DNA from: Kiloniella litopenaei
GTDB taxonomy: Bacteria > Pseudomonadota > Alphaproteobacteria > Kiloniellales > Kiloniellaceae
NCBI RefSeq assembly: GCF_000982415.1
Contig: NZ_LANI01000002.1
Coordinates: 434,001 to 498,000 of the forward strand
Direction of reading: 5' to 3'
DNA: 64,000 nt
The stretch's first letter is position 1, and every line of letters starts with the position of its first letter. The notes under the pieces are model-generated. The model saw nothing but the letters and a program-made list of their open reading frames with translations. It searched no databases and had not been told where the DNA came from. Shown here one piece after another: positions 36,502 through 47,000 of the stretch. The position numbers and the translations under genes were made by a program.

Positions 36502-37927
36502 GTTCGATGCTCTTGTAATTCATTAATCCCAGACGCTCTCGCCATGCAAAGCGTATTACAAAAACAACCGAGACAAAAGCAAGACCAGCCGCCAAACCTA
36601 ACCAAATACCTGTGCCACCACCGCCAAGCACGAAGCCGCAATAATACGAAATAGGCAAACCAAGCACCCAATATCCCACGATAGCCCAGATCATCGGAAC
36701 TTTGGTATCACTCAATCCACGCAACACCCCGGCAGCAACGACCTGACATCCATCAACCAGTTGAAAAAGTGCCGCAACAGCCAGGTACGAGATCGCAAGT
36801 CCAAGAGATACTTGGTTCTCTGGCACATCAAGATCCAGGTAAAACCCGATAAAAAACGTTGGTATCAACCAAAAAGCCAAACAGGTCGTGATCATGAAAC
36901 CTGTCCCCATGATAATAGAAACCCATCCCGCTTTTTTAATACCTTCAGGATCATTTTTACCCAACGCCAACCCAACACGGATTGTCGCCGCCTGGCTAAT
37001 TCCCAGAGGCACCATAAATGCGATAGAAGCACATTGCAGAGCAATCGCATGAGCAGCCAACTCGTTTGTCCCAAGCCAACCCATCAAAATTGTTGCGGCA
37101 GCAAACAATCCTGTTTCAGCTGTCAGAGTGCATCCAATTGGTAATCCAATACGAAATATCTCTTTAAAGCGTGCCCAATCGGGTTTCCACAAACGCACAA
37201 GGATAGCATAGCGCTTATACCGTTTATGGGTCATAATATAGCCGAGTGTTAGCAAAAACATCACCGAGTTTACGAAGGTTGTGCTAATCCCGGCCCCGGC
37301 AAGTTCAAGCCTTGGAAAGCCCCAATGACCAAACATCAGTGCATAGTTACAAATGGCGTTTACGAAAATACCGATAATTGTAATGTTCAAAATGATCGTT
37401 GTCTTGCCATGAGCAGACAGCAAGCACCGCAAAACAAGAAACAGAAATGCCGGTAAGAAGCTCCAGACAGCAAAACGAATATATCCCTCTGCCAAAGCAG
37501 CATTTTGCTCGGTCTGCCCAAGAAAAAGGAAGAGTGCTTCTGCATTCCATATCACTGTAATAAGAACAGCTGTAACAACAACGGAAACCCAAAAACCCTG
37601 TCGTGTTGTACGGCGAACCGATTTAAAATCGCTCCCCCCGATTGCCTGTGCCATCATGGGCGCAACAGCGCTTATGATACCAATCCCAAAGAGTAAGAAA
37701 GGACTCATAAAACTGGTTGCCAAAGTCCCAGCCGCCAGAAACTTGGGACCAAGCCACCCCATCATGATGACATCAGTTGTGTAGAGAGCCATCTGCGCCA
37801 CCTGCGCGACCACAAGCGGCCAGGCAAGACGGAAACTTGCTTTGACTTCACCTGTCCACCCGATAGAAGGCGGCAATGGCTGGCCAGAAGCCCCAGGGGC
37901 TCTGCCTGCTATAAGTCCGGTTGACAT
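36494..37927 (-). CDS. MATE family efflux transporter
   Basis: A 477-residue inner-membrane transporter of the NorM/DinF fold with about twelve hydrophobic segments in two homologous halves (ASFRLAWPLVVAQVAQMALYTTDVIMMGWLG begins the first, FKEIFRIGLPIGCTLTAETGLFAAATILMGWLG the second). It exports cationic compounds using Na+ or H+; the substrate is unknown. ATG 37927 is preferred over an in-frame TTG at 37957 because a GGGA site precedes it. Its end overlaps tlyA by 8 bp, an unusual pairing of an exporter with an rRNA methyltransferase. Confidence 0.92.
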   Translation of the reverse strand: MSTGLIAGRAPGASGQPLPPSIGWTGEVKASFRLAWPLVVAQVAQMALYTTDVIMMGWLGPKFLAAGTLATSFMSPFLLFGIGIISAVAPMMAQAIGGSDFKSVRRTTRQGFWVSVVVTAVLITVIWNAEALFLFLGQTEQNAALAEGYIRFAVWSFLPAFLFLVLRCLLSAHGKTTIILNITIIGIFVNAICNYALMFGHWGFPRLELAGAGISTTFVNSVMFLLTLGYIMTHKRYKRYAILVRLWKPDWARFKEIFRIGLPIGCTLTAETGLFAAATILMGWLGTNELAAHAIALQCASIAFMVPLGISQAATIRVGLALGKNDPEGIKKAGWVSIIMGTGFMITTCLAFWLIPTFFIGFYLDLDVPENQVSLGLAISYLAVAALFQLVDGCQVVAAGVLRGLSDTKVPMIWAIVGYWVLGLPISYYCGFVLGGGGTGIWLGLAAGLAFVSVVFVIRFAWRERLGLMNYKSIERG

Positions 37928-38117
37928 TATACGGATCCCAAAATTGAAATTTGCCAACGCACGCAGCCGATTATACGGTTGTTCGTCGCCCCTATAGGTA
38001 TGGCAAACTTGACTCGAAGAAGAATACCCTAGCTTCTTGCAGCTAAGTTGTATAGAGCTTTTGTAAAGTTACTTAAAGTCGAGATGTTTTAGAAACAAAC
38101 TCCCGAGATTAAAGTGC

Positions 38118-40067
38118 CTAGGCAATTGACGAAGAAGACTTTGCGACTTCCTGTCCCAATGCGCTCATCGCTTTCCTAAAGATTCCATCCACATCCAGAC
38201 CAGCCTGTTCCAATTGTTTTGCCGGACTATCATGATCAATAAAGATATCCGGCATACAGACAGGGCGGAACTTTAACCCGTTATCAAACAGGCCTTCGTT
38301 CGCCAACAGATTGGACACCAGTGAAGAGAAGCCACCGATTGATCCCTCTTCAACCGTCAGGAAAACGTCATGATTAGCCGCCAAATTTTTGACAAGGTCA
38401 ACATCTAATGGCTTGGCAAATCGTGCATCAGCAACAGTTGCACTATATCCATGTGCAGCCAATTTGTCCGCAGCTTCCAGACAATCAGCAAGACGCGTCC
38501 CCAACGCAAGAATAGCAACATGCTTTCCTTCGCGAAGCACACGGCCTTTACCAATTTCCAGAACAGTTCCTCTTTCTGGCAGATCGACTTTTCCAGTGGC
38601 TTCGCCGCGCGGGAATCTGATGGCACTCGGCTTGTCATCAATAGTGGCAGAAGTTGCCACCATGTTCATTAATTCAAGCTCGTCAGAAGGCGCCATAATA
38701 ACCATATCCGGAATACAGCCAAGATAAGCAAGGTCATAACTGCCCTGATGCGTCACGCCGTCTGCGCCAACCATACCAGCACGATCAATAATGAAACGCA
38801 CGGGCAGACTTTGGATGGCAACATCGTGAATCACCTGATCATAGGCGCGTTGCAAAAAGGTTGAGTAGATCGTCGCATAGGGCTTATAGCCATCACAAGC
38901 CATCCCTGCACAAAAAGTTACCCCGTGTTGTTCGGCAATACCGACATCAAAAGTACGGTCCGGAAATTCTTCCTGAAACAGGTTCAACCCTGTACCGGAT
39001 GGCATCGCAGCCGTCATGGCAACAACTTTGTCATCATGCTTGGCTTCGGCAATCAGCGCCTTGGCAAAAACATTCTGGTACAAAGGTGCCTTTGGCGGTG
39101 TTTTCTCTTGCTTACCGCTCACCACATCAAATTTAGAAACACCATGATACTTATCAGCAGCCTTTTCAGCTGGCTCATAGCCCTTACCCTTTTGTGTAAC
39201 GGCGTGGATAAGAACCGGCCCATCAAACCCACAATCACGAACATTTTTCAGAACAGGTAAAAGATGAGAGAAATCGTGTCCATCAACAGGGCCTATATAG
39301 AAAAAGCCCAACTCTTCAAACAGCGTTCCGCCCGTAAAAAATCCACGTGCATATTCTTCGGCACGTTTGGCCGCAGTCTCAAGACGTGGGGGGAACTTGC
39401 TAATAATTTCTTTAGCAAGATGGCGCATGGATTGATAAGGTTTGGCAGAAATCAACCGCGACAGATATGCACTAAGGGCACCAACGGGCGGTGCAATAGA
39501 CATGTCGTTATCATTCAAAATCACAACCAAACGTGAATTCATGGCCCCGGCATTATTCATGGCCTCATAGGCCATACCAGCTGTCATGGACCCATCACCG
39601 ATAACCGAAATGACGTTATTGGTTTTGCCGGCCAAGTCACGTGCAACTGCATACCCAAGTCCCGCAGAAATAGACGTAGAGCTATGCGCTGCGCCAAAGG
39701 GATCATAGATAGATTCTTTACGCGTCGTAAAACCGGATAGCCCGCCACCCTGCCTGATGGTACGCATTTCATCCCGACGTTCAGTCAAGATTTTATGTGG
39801 ATAGCATTGGTGCCCGACATCCCAAATCAGCTTGTCATCGGGTGTATTAAAAACATGATGAATAGCAACGGTGAGCTCAACAACCCCCAGTCCGGCGCCC
39901 AGATGACCACCAGTTCGAGAGACAGCATTGATCATGTCCAAACGCACTTCTTCAGCCAACTGAGGCAGTTGACTTTCATCCAGTTTTCTCAGATCAGCTG
40001 GATTGTGAATTGTGTCTAACAACGGGGTCTGACGATTGTGCCCGAACTGGCTCACCCTTATCTCCAT
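38118..40067 (-). CDS. dxs: 1-deoxy-D-xylulose-5-phosphate synthase
   Basis: Thiamine-diphosphate enzyme that joins pyruvate and glyceraldehyde-3-phosphate, the first and flux-setting step of the MEP isoprenoid pathway; 649 residues. The N-terminal domain has [18 protein letters not shown] and [14 protein letters not shown], the cofactor motif is [18 protein letters not shown], and the pyrimidine domain has [15 protein letters not shown] and [18 protein letters not shown] 40067 ([11 protein letters not shown]) has a GGGAAAAG site close by; the frame extends to a TTG at 40082 without support. ispA, encoding a later isoprenoid step, lies 147 bp upstream on the same strand. Confidence 0.97.
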   Translation of the reverse strand: MEIRVSQFGHNRQTPLLDTIHNPADLRKLDESQLPQLAEEVRLDMINAVSRTGGHLGAGLGVVELTVAIHHVFNTPDDKLIWDVGHQCYPHKILTERRDEMRTIRQGGGLSGFTTRKESIYDPFGAAHSSTSISAGLGYAVARDLAGKTNNVISVIGDGSMTAGMAYEAMNNAGAMNSRLVVILNDNDMSIAPPVGALSAYLSRLISAKPYQSMRHLAKEIISKFPPRLETAAKRAEEYARGFFTGGTLFEELGFFYIGPVDGHDFSHLLPVLKNVRDCGFDGPVLIHAVTQKGKGYEPAEKAADKYHGVSKFDVVSGKQEKTPPKAPLYQNVFAKALIAEAKHDDKVVAMTAAMPSGTGLNLFQEEFPDRTFDVGIAEQHGVTFCAGMACDGYKPYATIYSTFLQRAYDQVIHDVAIQSLPVRFIIDRAGMVGADGVTHQGSYDLAYLGCIPDMVIMAPSDELELMNMVATSATIDDKPSAIRFPRGEATGKVDLPERGTVLEIGKGRVLREGKHVAILALGTRLADCLEAADKLAAHGYSATVADARFAKPLDVDLVKNLAANHDVFLTVEEGSIGGFSSLVSNLLANEGLFDNGLKFRPVCMPDIFIDHDSPAKQLEQAGLDVDGIFRKAMSALGQEVAKSSSSIA

Positions 40068-40162
40068 CACATCTTTTCCCAAGATCCGTTATCCACAGAT
40101 TTGAGATTATTTATGTCCCTCAACAGCTAATCCTAAAGTATAATTCCTTTTGGGTTAACAAT

Positions 40163-40191
40163 TCCATAGGAACTAACTCGTCCATAGGAAC
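40163..40191. repeat. Short direct repeat between ispA and dxs
   Basis: tccataggaac occurs at 40163-40173 and 40181-40191 (18-bp period). It lies in the non-coding gap between ispA and dxs. It may be a chance or slippage repeat, or a weak protein-binding site. Confidence 0.5.
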
Positions 40192-40214
40192 CTGCTGGGA
40201 CCTAATCTTGTACC

Positions 40215-41114
40215 TTAAGACCTACGTTCGACTATAAATGTGGCCGTATCGCGAAGTAACTGCGCCTTTCCTGCGAAAATATCAAGTCTAGATTTTGCAG
40301 AATCAATTAATACATTCGCCTTTTCGCGCGCATTTTCCAGCCCCAACTGCCCAACAAAGGTGGCTTTGCCGGCACCACTATCAACCCCTGTAGGTTTTCC
40401 TGTTTCTTCTGGCGTTGCTTCGTGATCAAGTAAATCATCGACAATCTGAAAGGCCAGTCCAATATCTTCAGCATACAGGCTCAGCGCCTGATACTCTTCT
40501 GGTTTGGCATTTCCTAAAATAGCACCAGCCTCACAGGCATAACGAATAAGCGCCCCGGTTTTGAGGGCTTGCAATCTTGTTATACCCGCTAAATTCAGAT
40601 CTGCGCGGGATGGAGACAGATCAATCATCTGGCCACCGACCATACCTTTGGCCCCCGAAGCCACAGCCAGACCGGATATCAACTTCAAACGAACAGCCAT
40701 ATCGGGATGTGTCGCAGGATCGGCCATCACGGCAAAAGCCTCGGTCAGCAATCCATCACCAGCCAAAATCGCGGTCGCATCATCCCATTTTTTATGGACC
40801 GTCATCTGTCCACGACGCAAATCACTATCGTCCATTGCCGGAAGATCATCGTGCACCAAACTATAACAGTGCACCATTTCTAACGCAGCCGCGACCTGTA
40901 AGGCATAATCTTTTTCAACATTAAAAAGACTGGCGGTTTCCATGACCAAAAATGGGCGCAACCGCTTCCCTCCACCCAAAGCACTATATCGCATGGCTTC
41001 GACGACTTCGCCTTCTGGGGTTCGCACTGTCGGCAAAAGCTTATCGAGCTTTTCTTCCACAGCACGCGCGCAATTCGTCAAGGCCCCGAAAATATCAGAT
41101 GAAATATCGGTCAT
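40215..41114 (-). CDS. ispA: Polyprenyl synthetase (farnesyl diphosphate synthase)
   Basis: A 299-residue trans-isoprenyl diphosphate synthase. The first aspartate-rich motif is of the bacterial type with two inserted residues (DDLPAMDDSDLRRG), and the second is DDLLDHE. GGKRLRPFLVMET and GLAFQIVDD are further signatures. Five-residue spacing before the first motif with aromatic/Ser residues (MVHCYSLVHDD) fits a C15 product. It supplies farnesyl diphosphate for quinone, undecaprenyl and haem side chains. Gene order xseB-ispA-dxs is conserved in many proteobacteria; the gap to xseB is 68 bp. Confidence 0.95.
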   Translation of the reverse strand: MTDISSDIFGALTNCARAVEEKLDKLLPTVRTPEGEVVEAMRYSALGGGKRLRPFLVMETASLFNVEKDYALQVAAALEMVHCYSLVHDDLPAMDDSDLRRGQMTVHKKWDDATAILAGDGLLTEAFAVMADPATHPDMAVRLKLISGLAVASGAKGMVGGQMIDLSPSRADLNLAGITRLQALKTGALIRYACEAGAILGNAKPEEYQALSLYAEDIGLAFQIVDDLLDHEATPEETGKPTGVDSGAGKATFVGQLGLENAREKANVLIDSAKSRLDIFAGKAQLLRDTATFIVERRS

Positions 41115-41155
41115 GAAAATACTTAATCTATTACAAATTTAGATGTAGCAAAAAA

Positions 41156-41187
41156 ACCAAAACACACTAAGACCAAAACACACTAAG
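41156..41187. repeat. 16-bp exact tandem duplication at the xseB stop
   Basis: accaaaacacactaag occurs twice without a gap (41156-41171 and 41172-41187). The second copy contains the xseB stop codon (41183-41185) and last codon. The duplication adds only non-coding sequence downstream. Confidence 0.9.
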
Positions 41188-41443
41188 AAACGTCAAACGG
41201 CTCAGTACGTGGTTGCCCATCTGGCCCCATGGCAATCTTTTCAATTTTCTCCTGCGCTTCACGCAGCTTTGCTTCACAATGTGCCTTTAGCTTTGCACCG
41301 CGATCATAAGCATCGATCGCCTCATCCAGCTTACCTTCGCCTTGTTCAAGGCGCTCAACAATTGTTTTCAACTCTGCAAGAGCAACCTCAAAACTCATGG
41401 TATTGATATCGGTCAAGCTATCTGCGGGTTGCGTATTTTCCAT
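41183..41443 (-). CDS. xseB: Exodeoxyribonuclease VII small subunit
   Basis: An 86-residue helical protein with the XseB core SFEVALAELKTIVERLEQGEGKLDEAIDAYDRGAKLKAHCEAKLREAQEKI, a coiled-coil hairpin that oligomerises on XseA to make exonuclease VII, which degrades single-stranded DNA. The N-terminal 15 residues and C-terminal DGQPRTEPFDVS tail are variable in the family. xseA is not in this window. It sits between the histone-deacetylase-family gene and ispA, the normal alphaproteobacterial order. Confidence 0.95.
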   Translation of the reverse strand: MENTQPADSLTDINTMSFEVALAELKTIVERLEQGEGKLDEAIDAYDRGAKLKAHCEAKLREAQEKIEKIAMGPDGQPRTEPFDVS

Positions 41444-41587
41444 AGAGAAACCTCAAATTACAAATTCTTCTGCACTCTACGTCTTAAGGCAGCTGTAAAC
41501 AAGGATAAGTCTCGCCTCTTTGAGCTTAATTTTCGGTGGTAATTTTCTTAAATAATTCCAGTAATAACACTCGGCAAAAAATCCAAA

Positions 41588-42523
41588 CTAATCTGTTGCA
41601 TTCATCAACGCCCGAACATGCAGAGCAACCGATCTCGACAAGGCCCCCGTATCATACCCCCCCTCAAGAATCGAAACGAGACGCCCTTGGCAAAGTTCCA
41701 GGGACAGTTCGACAATGCGTTTGCTCACCCATCCAAAATCTTCATCTTCCAAATTCAAGGAAGCCAGAGGGTCTTCGCGATGCGCATCAAAACCTGCAGA
41801 CACAATAATAAGCTCGGGCTTAAAGTCCCGGACACCCGGGAAAATATTGTCTTCTATCACCTTGCGAAATTCGTAAGAGCCAGCCCCACTGGGCAAGGGG
41901 CAATTCAATATGTTTCCCGCAACACCAACCTCGCCCTCGCTCCCTGTGCCGGGGAATAGAGGCGATCCATGTGTTGATCCATAAAACATATCGGGATCAT
42001 TCCAAAAAACGTCTTGCGTACCATTCCCATGATGAACATCGAAATCAATGACAGCTATTTTTTGCAGGCCGTGTTCATTTCTGGCCTGATAAGCACCAAT
42101 AGCCGGATTGCAAAACAAGCAAAACCCCATAGCACGATCACGCTCGGCATGATGTCCCGGCGGCCTGCTCAAACAGAAAGCATTGTTTACTTCACCATTC
42201 AAGACAGCATCAACCGCATCACAAATACCACCCGCGGCCCGCAATGCCGCCTCGCCTGAATCTTTGCAGATAACAGTATCACCATCAATGGCAACATACC
42301 CTGTATCCGGTATCGCCCGAAAAACACGGTCAACATGATCACCTGTATGCGCCCACAATAACTTCGCAGTATCGATGACAGTTGCTTCGCGTCTATCCAG
42401 CGCATCAAAATCTGTTTCAGACAGAATGCTAAGAATTTTTTCAATTCTGCGCGGTGATTCAGGATGATGAATCCCTGTATCATGCAGAAGACTGACCGGA
42501 TGATAAAAAAGCGCCGTTGCCAT
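41588..42523 (-). CDS. Histone deacetylase family protein
   Basis: A 311-residue zinc amidohydrolase of the arginase/deacetylase fold. The catalytic histidines are H124/H125 in RPPGHHAERDRAMGFC, and the zinc ligands are D162 and H164 in DFDVHHGNGTQDVFW and D246 in SAGFDAHREDPLA. A GGYD motif near the C terminus (ILEGGYDTGAL) completes the set. Bacterial members act on acetylated polyamines, acetoin-linked proteins or other acyl amides; the substrate here is unknown. ATG 42523 has AAGGAG seven bases upstream, better than TTG 42526. It leads the xseB-ispA-dxs row, a conserved but unexplained linkage. Confidence 0.94.
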   Translation of the reverse strand: MATALFYHPVSLLHDTGIHHPESPRRIEKILSILSETDFDALDRREATVIDTAKLLWAHTGDHVDRVFRAIPDTGYVAIDGDTVICKDSGEAALRAAGGICDAVDAVLNGEVNNAFCLSRPPGHHAERDRAMGFCLFCNPAIGAYQARNEHGLQKIAVIDFDVHHGNGTQDVFWNDPDMFYGSTHGSPLFPGTGSEGEVGVAGNILNCPLPSGAGSYEFRKVIEDNIFPGVRDFKPELIIVSAGFDAHREDPLASLNLEDEDFGWVSKRIVELSLELCQGRLVSILEGGYDTGALSRSVALHVRALMNATD

Positions 42524-42901
42524 CAAAATCTCCTTATAAAACGGCGAAACGTCTGAAAAGCGTTACAGGCTTCACCTCACAATTTTCTTAATAGATATAA
42601 CATTATTTCAAACAGAACGACGGAAAAAACAGAATTGTGCGTTTAACAGAACAAAGGGCTATCAACCCTTTACCTGGCTACCAAAATGTAATTTTATGAT
42701 TTTGTATTATAAGGTGCTCTTTACAGATCCAGTAACAATCCACTAAAGTACAAAAAGAGAACAGCGCCGTATTTAGTGCATGTTCAGCTACTTTCCTATA
42801 ACATCGCCAGTGGTGTTGAGCTAATTTTCAGCAACCATTGAGTTAAATCGTTTCAAATATCGATCAGACACATTTGTCTGGTTTCATGTCGGGAGGCCGG
42901 T
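42524..42901. promoter_or_regulatory. Divergent intergenic region, HDAC-like / RND efflux operon
   Basis: About 378 bp of non-coding DNA serving both directions. Close to the efflux operon it holds the palindrome at 42865-42880 and a GGGAGG ribosome site at about 42890-42896, five bases from the TTG start. Nothing else stands out; no regulator gene lies here although RND operons often have a divergent TetR or MarR gene. Confidence 0.45.
42865..42880. promoter_or_regulatory. Palindrome before the RND efflux operon
   Basis: cagaca-catt-tgtctg, six-base arms and a four-base centre, 21 bp upstream of the adaptor start. The size suits a dimeric repressor of TetR type, the usual regulators of RND pumps, or a short leader hairpin. 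No regulator is adjacent, so this is tentative. Confidence 0.45.
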
Positions 42902-44089
42902 TTGCGCCATCTGTTTGTCACTTCTTATCTTCTGATAGCTGCAAGCTTGACGATTGTCCCTCTATCAGCATCAGCACAGCAACCCTCACTGGTTGGTGTT
43001 GATAAAGTACGCATAGAGTCCATGAGCCAGACAGTTCCCGTTATTGGACGTCTGGTTGCTCAACAAACGGGTAATGTATCAGCACGCATAGCTGGCCCGG
43101 TCGATGAATTGATGGTTGAAGTCGGTGACAAGGTTGTCAAAGACCAAGTCATCGCCAAGTTGAATGCTGCCACCCTCAAGGCAGATCGAGACCTTGCCGC
43201 CAGTGAAGTTGCAGCCGCGACAAGCAAACTAGGCACCTTTCAAGCCCGTCTAAAACTGGCCGGACAGGAATTAAAACGTCTGGAAAAACTGAAAAAATCA
43301 GCCGCTTTCAACAAATCTCGCTACGAAGATGCCATCCAAAACAGCTCGATAGCCAAGGCTGAAGTATCCCAGGCCCGTGCGGATATAGGTACAGCACAAG
43401 CGCGCCTTAAACGGGCAGAGATCAATCTTGCCTATACAGAGATCAAGGCCCCCTATGACGGGATCATCATGTCGAAAGAAACAGAAACGGGTGCGTATGT
43501 GGCAACTGGCGATGCCGTTGTAACGTTACTTTCACGCGAAAGCCTTGAAATCGAAGTGGATGTCCCTGCTCGCCGCCTTGCCGGGATAAAGCCTGGCATG
43601 GAATTTACACTCAGCCTGACAGACGATACGCCGTTACTTGCAACAATCAGGGCTATTTTGCCGCGCGAGAACCCTTTGACTCGCACGCGCCCTGTCAGAT
43701 TAACAGCAAAGCTTCCCAATCAGGATACTTTGGCAAATAACCAGAGTATCACTCTTCTGGTTCCAGCTGGCCCCAAAAGAGAGGTCGCAACTGTTCATAA
43801 AGATGCAATTATCCAAAGCCCGAATGGAGCAATGGTTTTTCTGAATGTTGATGGTAATGCCCAACCACGCCCTGTTCAATTGGGCCAACAGGTTGGTGAG
43901 CGTATCGAAGTTATCTACGGCCTAAAGGCAGAAGATGAAGTTGTCATTCGTGGGAACGAAAGACTGTTCCCGGGTGTTCCTCTTCAGATTAATGGCGCGG
44001 AACCCCCTGTTGAACAAGACAAAATAGAAGAAAACACAGCAGATCAAGCCCCAAAAGAAGATCTGGATAAAAGCGAGGGAGCCTCGTAA
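42902..44089 (+). CDS. RND efflux periplasmic adaptor (membrane fusion protein)
   Basis: A 395-residue HlyD/AcrA-type adaptor that links an inner-membrane RND pump to an outer-membrane channel. An N-terminal signal (LLIAASLTIVPLSASAQQ) is followed by the lipoyl half motif VSARIAGPVDELMVEVGDKVVKDQVIAKL, a helical hairpin (about 95-160), the second lipoyl half with AYTEIKAPYDGIIMSKETETGAYV, then beta-barrel domains. An acidic tail after residue 365 is rich in Glu, Asp and Lys. The start is TTG, supported by a GGGAGG site five bases away. Its stop overlaps the pump's ATG by one base (TAATG). Confidence 0.93.
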   Translation: MRHLFVTSYLLIAASLTIVPLSASAQQPSLVGVDKVRIESMSQTVPVIGRLVAQQTGNVSARIAGPVDELMVEVGDKVVKDQVIAKLNAATLKADRDLAASEVAAATSKLGTFQARLKLAGQELKRLEKLKKSAAFNKSRYEDAIQNSSIAKAEVSQARADIGTAQARLKRAEINLAYTEIKAPYDGIIMSKETETGAYVATGDAVVTLLSRESLEIEVDVPARRLAGIKPGMEFTLSLTDDTPLLATIRAILPRENPLTRTRPVRLTAKLPNQDTLANNQSITLLVPAGPKREVATVHKDAIIQSPNGAMVFLNVDGNAQPRPVQLGQQVGERIEVIYGLKAEDEVVIRGNERLFPGVPLQINGAEPPVEQDKIEENTADQAPKEDLDKSEGAS

Positions 44090-47000
44090 TGAATCTGATC
44101 AAAATTTCTATCGAACGGCCTATCGCGATCATATCCGCGGTGATTATGGTTGTTCTATTTGGGGCCGTAGCCTTACAGCTTATCCCGATCCAATTGACAC
44201 CGGATGTGAACCGTCCGGTGATCACCATCAGAACCAGCTGGGCAGGTGCAGCCCCGGCAGAGGTCGAACGCCAAATCATCACAGAGCAGGAAGAAAAGCT
44301 TAAGGGCTTGGAGAACCTGCACAGTATGACCAGTAATTCATCCTATGGATCTGGGCGTATTACACTGGAATTCAACGTCGGCACAGACATGGGCAAAGCC
44401 CTGCTGCTCACAGCAAATCGACTGGACCGTGTCAGCGGCTATCCTGACGAAGCGGATGAACCGACCCTTGATACTGCTGGTGCTGAAGATAGCCCGATTG
44501 CCTGGTTTATATTAACCAGAAAAGACGGAAATACAGCGCCGATCCACACCTATGGTGATTTTGTTGAGGACGTTGTCAAAGACAGGATTGAACGTGTCCA
44601 AGGTGTTAGTGGTGTCAATATTTATGGCGGCAGTGAACGCGAGATTGAAATTGTTGTTCTTCCCGAACTTCTTGCTCGATATGGCTTAACTGCAAGCTCG
44701 GTCGTCAGCACACTACGAAGCGCAAGCGCATCCATATCCGCTGGGGATGTTGAAGAAGGGAAAAGGCGTTACATTGTCCGAACTGAAGGCGAATTAAACA
44801 CGCTTGAATCTGTCAGACAAGTTGTCTTGCGAAGTACGCAAGACGCCTTTACCGGTGGCGTATCCCGGGTGACAGTCGGCGATATTGCCCGCGTCAATTT
44901 CAGCTACAAAGATCCAAGCGCAAAAATTCGTATGCTTGGGAATGCTGCAATGGCGTTCAATGCCACGCGAGAAACCGGGGCCAACGTTATCGCAACAATG
45001 GATGGCATATATCAAGCAGTTGAAGACCTGAATGCCCGGGCAATCCCAGAAGCAGGACTACAGCTCGAACAAGTTTATGACGAAACGGTCTACATCAATT
45101 CAGCGATAGATCTTGTACGTCAGAATATCTGGTTTGGTGGGGTACTGGCCGCGATTATTCTTCTGACCTTTTTAAGATCGGTCCGGGCAACAGTCATCAT
45201 TTCCATGGCTATTCCAGTTTCTGTTGTCGGGTCCTTTGTTGCTATGGCGGCTCTTGGTCGGTCAATCAACGTTATTTCACTCGCAGGGCTCGCCTTTGCT
45301 GTCGGCATGGTCGTCGATGCAGCCATCGTTGTTCTGGAAAATATTTTCCGCCTAAAAGAAGAAGGAAAATCACCCGCTGTTGCAGCTTACGAAGGCGCAC
45401 AACAGGTTTGGGGTGCGATCCTTGTATCTGCTCTGACAACCGTGATGGTCTTTATTCCCATCATGATTATGGAACTGGAAGTTGGACAGCTATTCAGGGA
45501 TATTGCCGTTGCCATATCCGTGTCAGTTACCTTGTCACTTGTGGTCTCCATTACAGTTATTCCAGCCCTGTCCAGACGCTTTTTGCGTGATCACGACACG
45601 GATGGTAGCGATACTGTAAAACGTATCCCTCTTCCCGGAATTGATCAGTTTGGTTCTGGCTTTGTGAAGTTCGTCATGAGCTTCCAGTCAATCGTTGTCC
45701 AGAAGAAGATTGTTGCCATCGCTTTGGTTGGCGCAATAACTGCCATTGCCTCCCTGGGAACATGGAAATTCCTGCCCAAGCTTGAATACCTTCCAGAAGG
45801 GAACAGGAATCTTGTATTCGGCATAATCATACCGCCCCCCGGTTATAACCTGGATACGATGACATCAATTGCCGTCGAAGTTGAAAACTCCATACGTAAT
45901 CTGTGGGCAAGCGAGACAGGCCCAGAATCGGAACCCGGTCAGCCCCCCAAAATGGAACGCTTCTTTTTTGTTGCAACGCGTTCAAATACCTTCCTTGGTG
46001 CCGTTGCCATCGATGGTCAGCGGGTTGCTGAGCTTATCCCCGTACTTCAAGAACCTGTTTTTAAAGAGCCAGGTACATTCGGTTTCATCAACCAACCCTC
46101 TCTCTTTGGGCGCGGGATCGGCGGAGGACGCAAGATAGATCTCGATATATCCGGATCTGATCTCAACGAAATTCTCGCCATTGCAGGACAAGCAACCGGC
46201 AAGATGCTATCTGTTTTTCCTGCAAGTGAGGGAAACCAGTTTCGCCCAAGGCCGGGGCTCGAACTCGGTGCGCCGGAAGTACGTGTGTTGCCTGACAGAA
46301 TAAGACTGGCAGACAGTGGACTATCTGTTAATGAACTAGGCACTTCGATTGATGTCTTTAACGATGGCTTGAGAGTGGAAGAAGTCACCGTCGGTAACAA
46401 GCGCCTTGATTTGACCCTCAAGGGGCCGGATAAAGGCGTCACCCAGACACAGGGTATTTCCAGCCTTCCCGTTGTTACATCTGATGGCACTATTGTTCCC
46501 GCATCCAGCCTTGCAGAGATTATTCTAACTGCGGGCCCGACAGAAATTCGCCACCGCGAACGCATGCGAACAATTACCTTGGAACTGCGCCCTTCTGCAG
46601 GTGTCCCCCTTGAAGCAGCTCTGGAAACCTTGCAGGCAGAAGTCATTGGGCCAATGGAAGAAGCCGGATTGCCAAGTGATGTAAAAATGAGCCTAAGTGG
46701 GACAGCTGATAATCTGGCGCAAACCTGGGATGCCATGGTGATCAATCTTTTGCTTGCGATTGTCATTGTTTATCTGGTTATGGCTGTTCTCTTTGAAAGC
46801 TTCCTCTATCCCCTGATTATCCTACTGGCGGTTCCATTGGCGACGGCCGGTGGTGTCGCGGGCTTGGTCTTTCTCAACACCTTTGTATTCCAGCCTCTGG
46901 ATATGTTGACACTCCTCGGCTTCGTCATTCTTGTCGGGATTGTGGTGAACAATGCTATTTTGGTCGTCCATCAAACCCTTCATCATTTGAGGGTCGAAAA

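Noticed and set aside
40089-40097. Perfect DnaA box (ttatccaca) upstream of dxs
   Set aside because: A lone box with no cluster, no AT-rich unwinding element and no origin-linked genes; a single 9-mer is expected by chance in a genome.
46047-46766. 239-codon antisense frame within the RND permease gene
   Set aside because: Long, but Ser/Arg/Pro-rich and wholly within a clear permease gene; typical of a mirrored coding frame.
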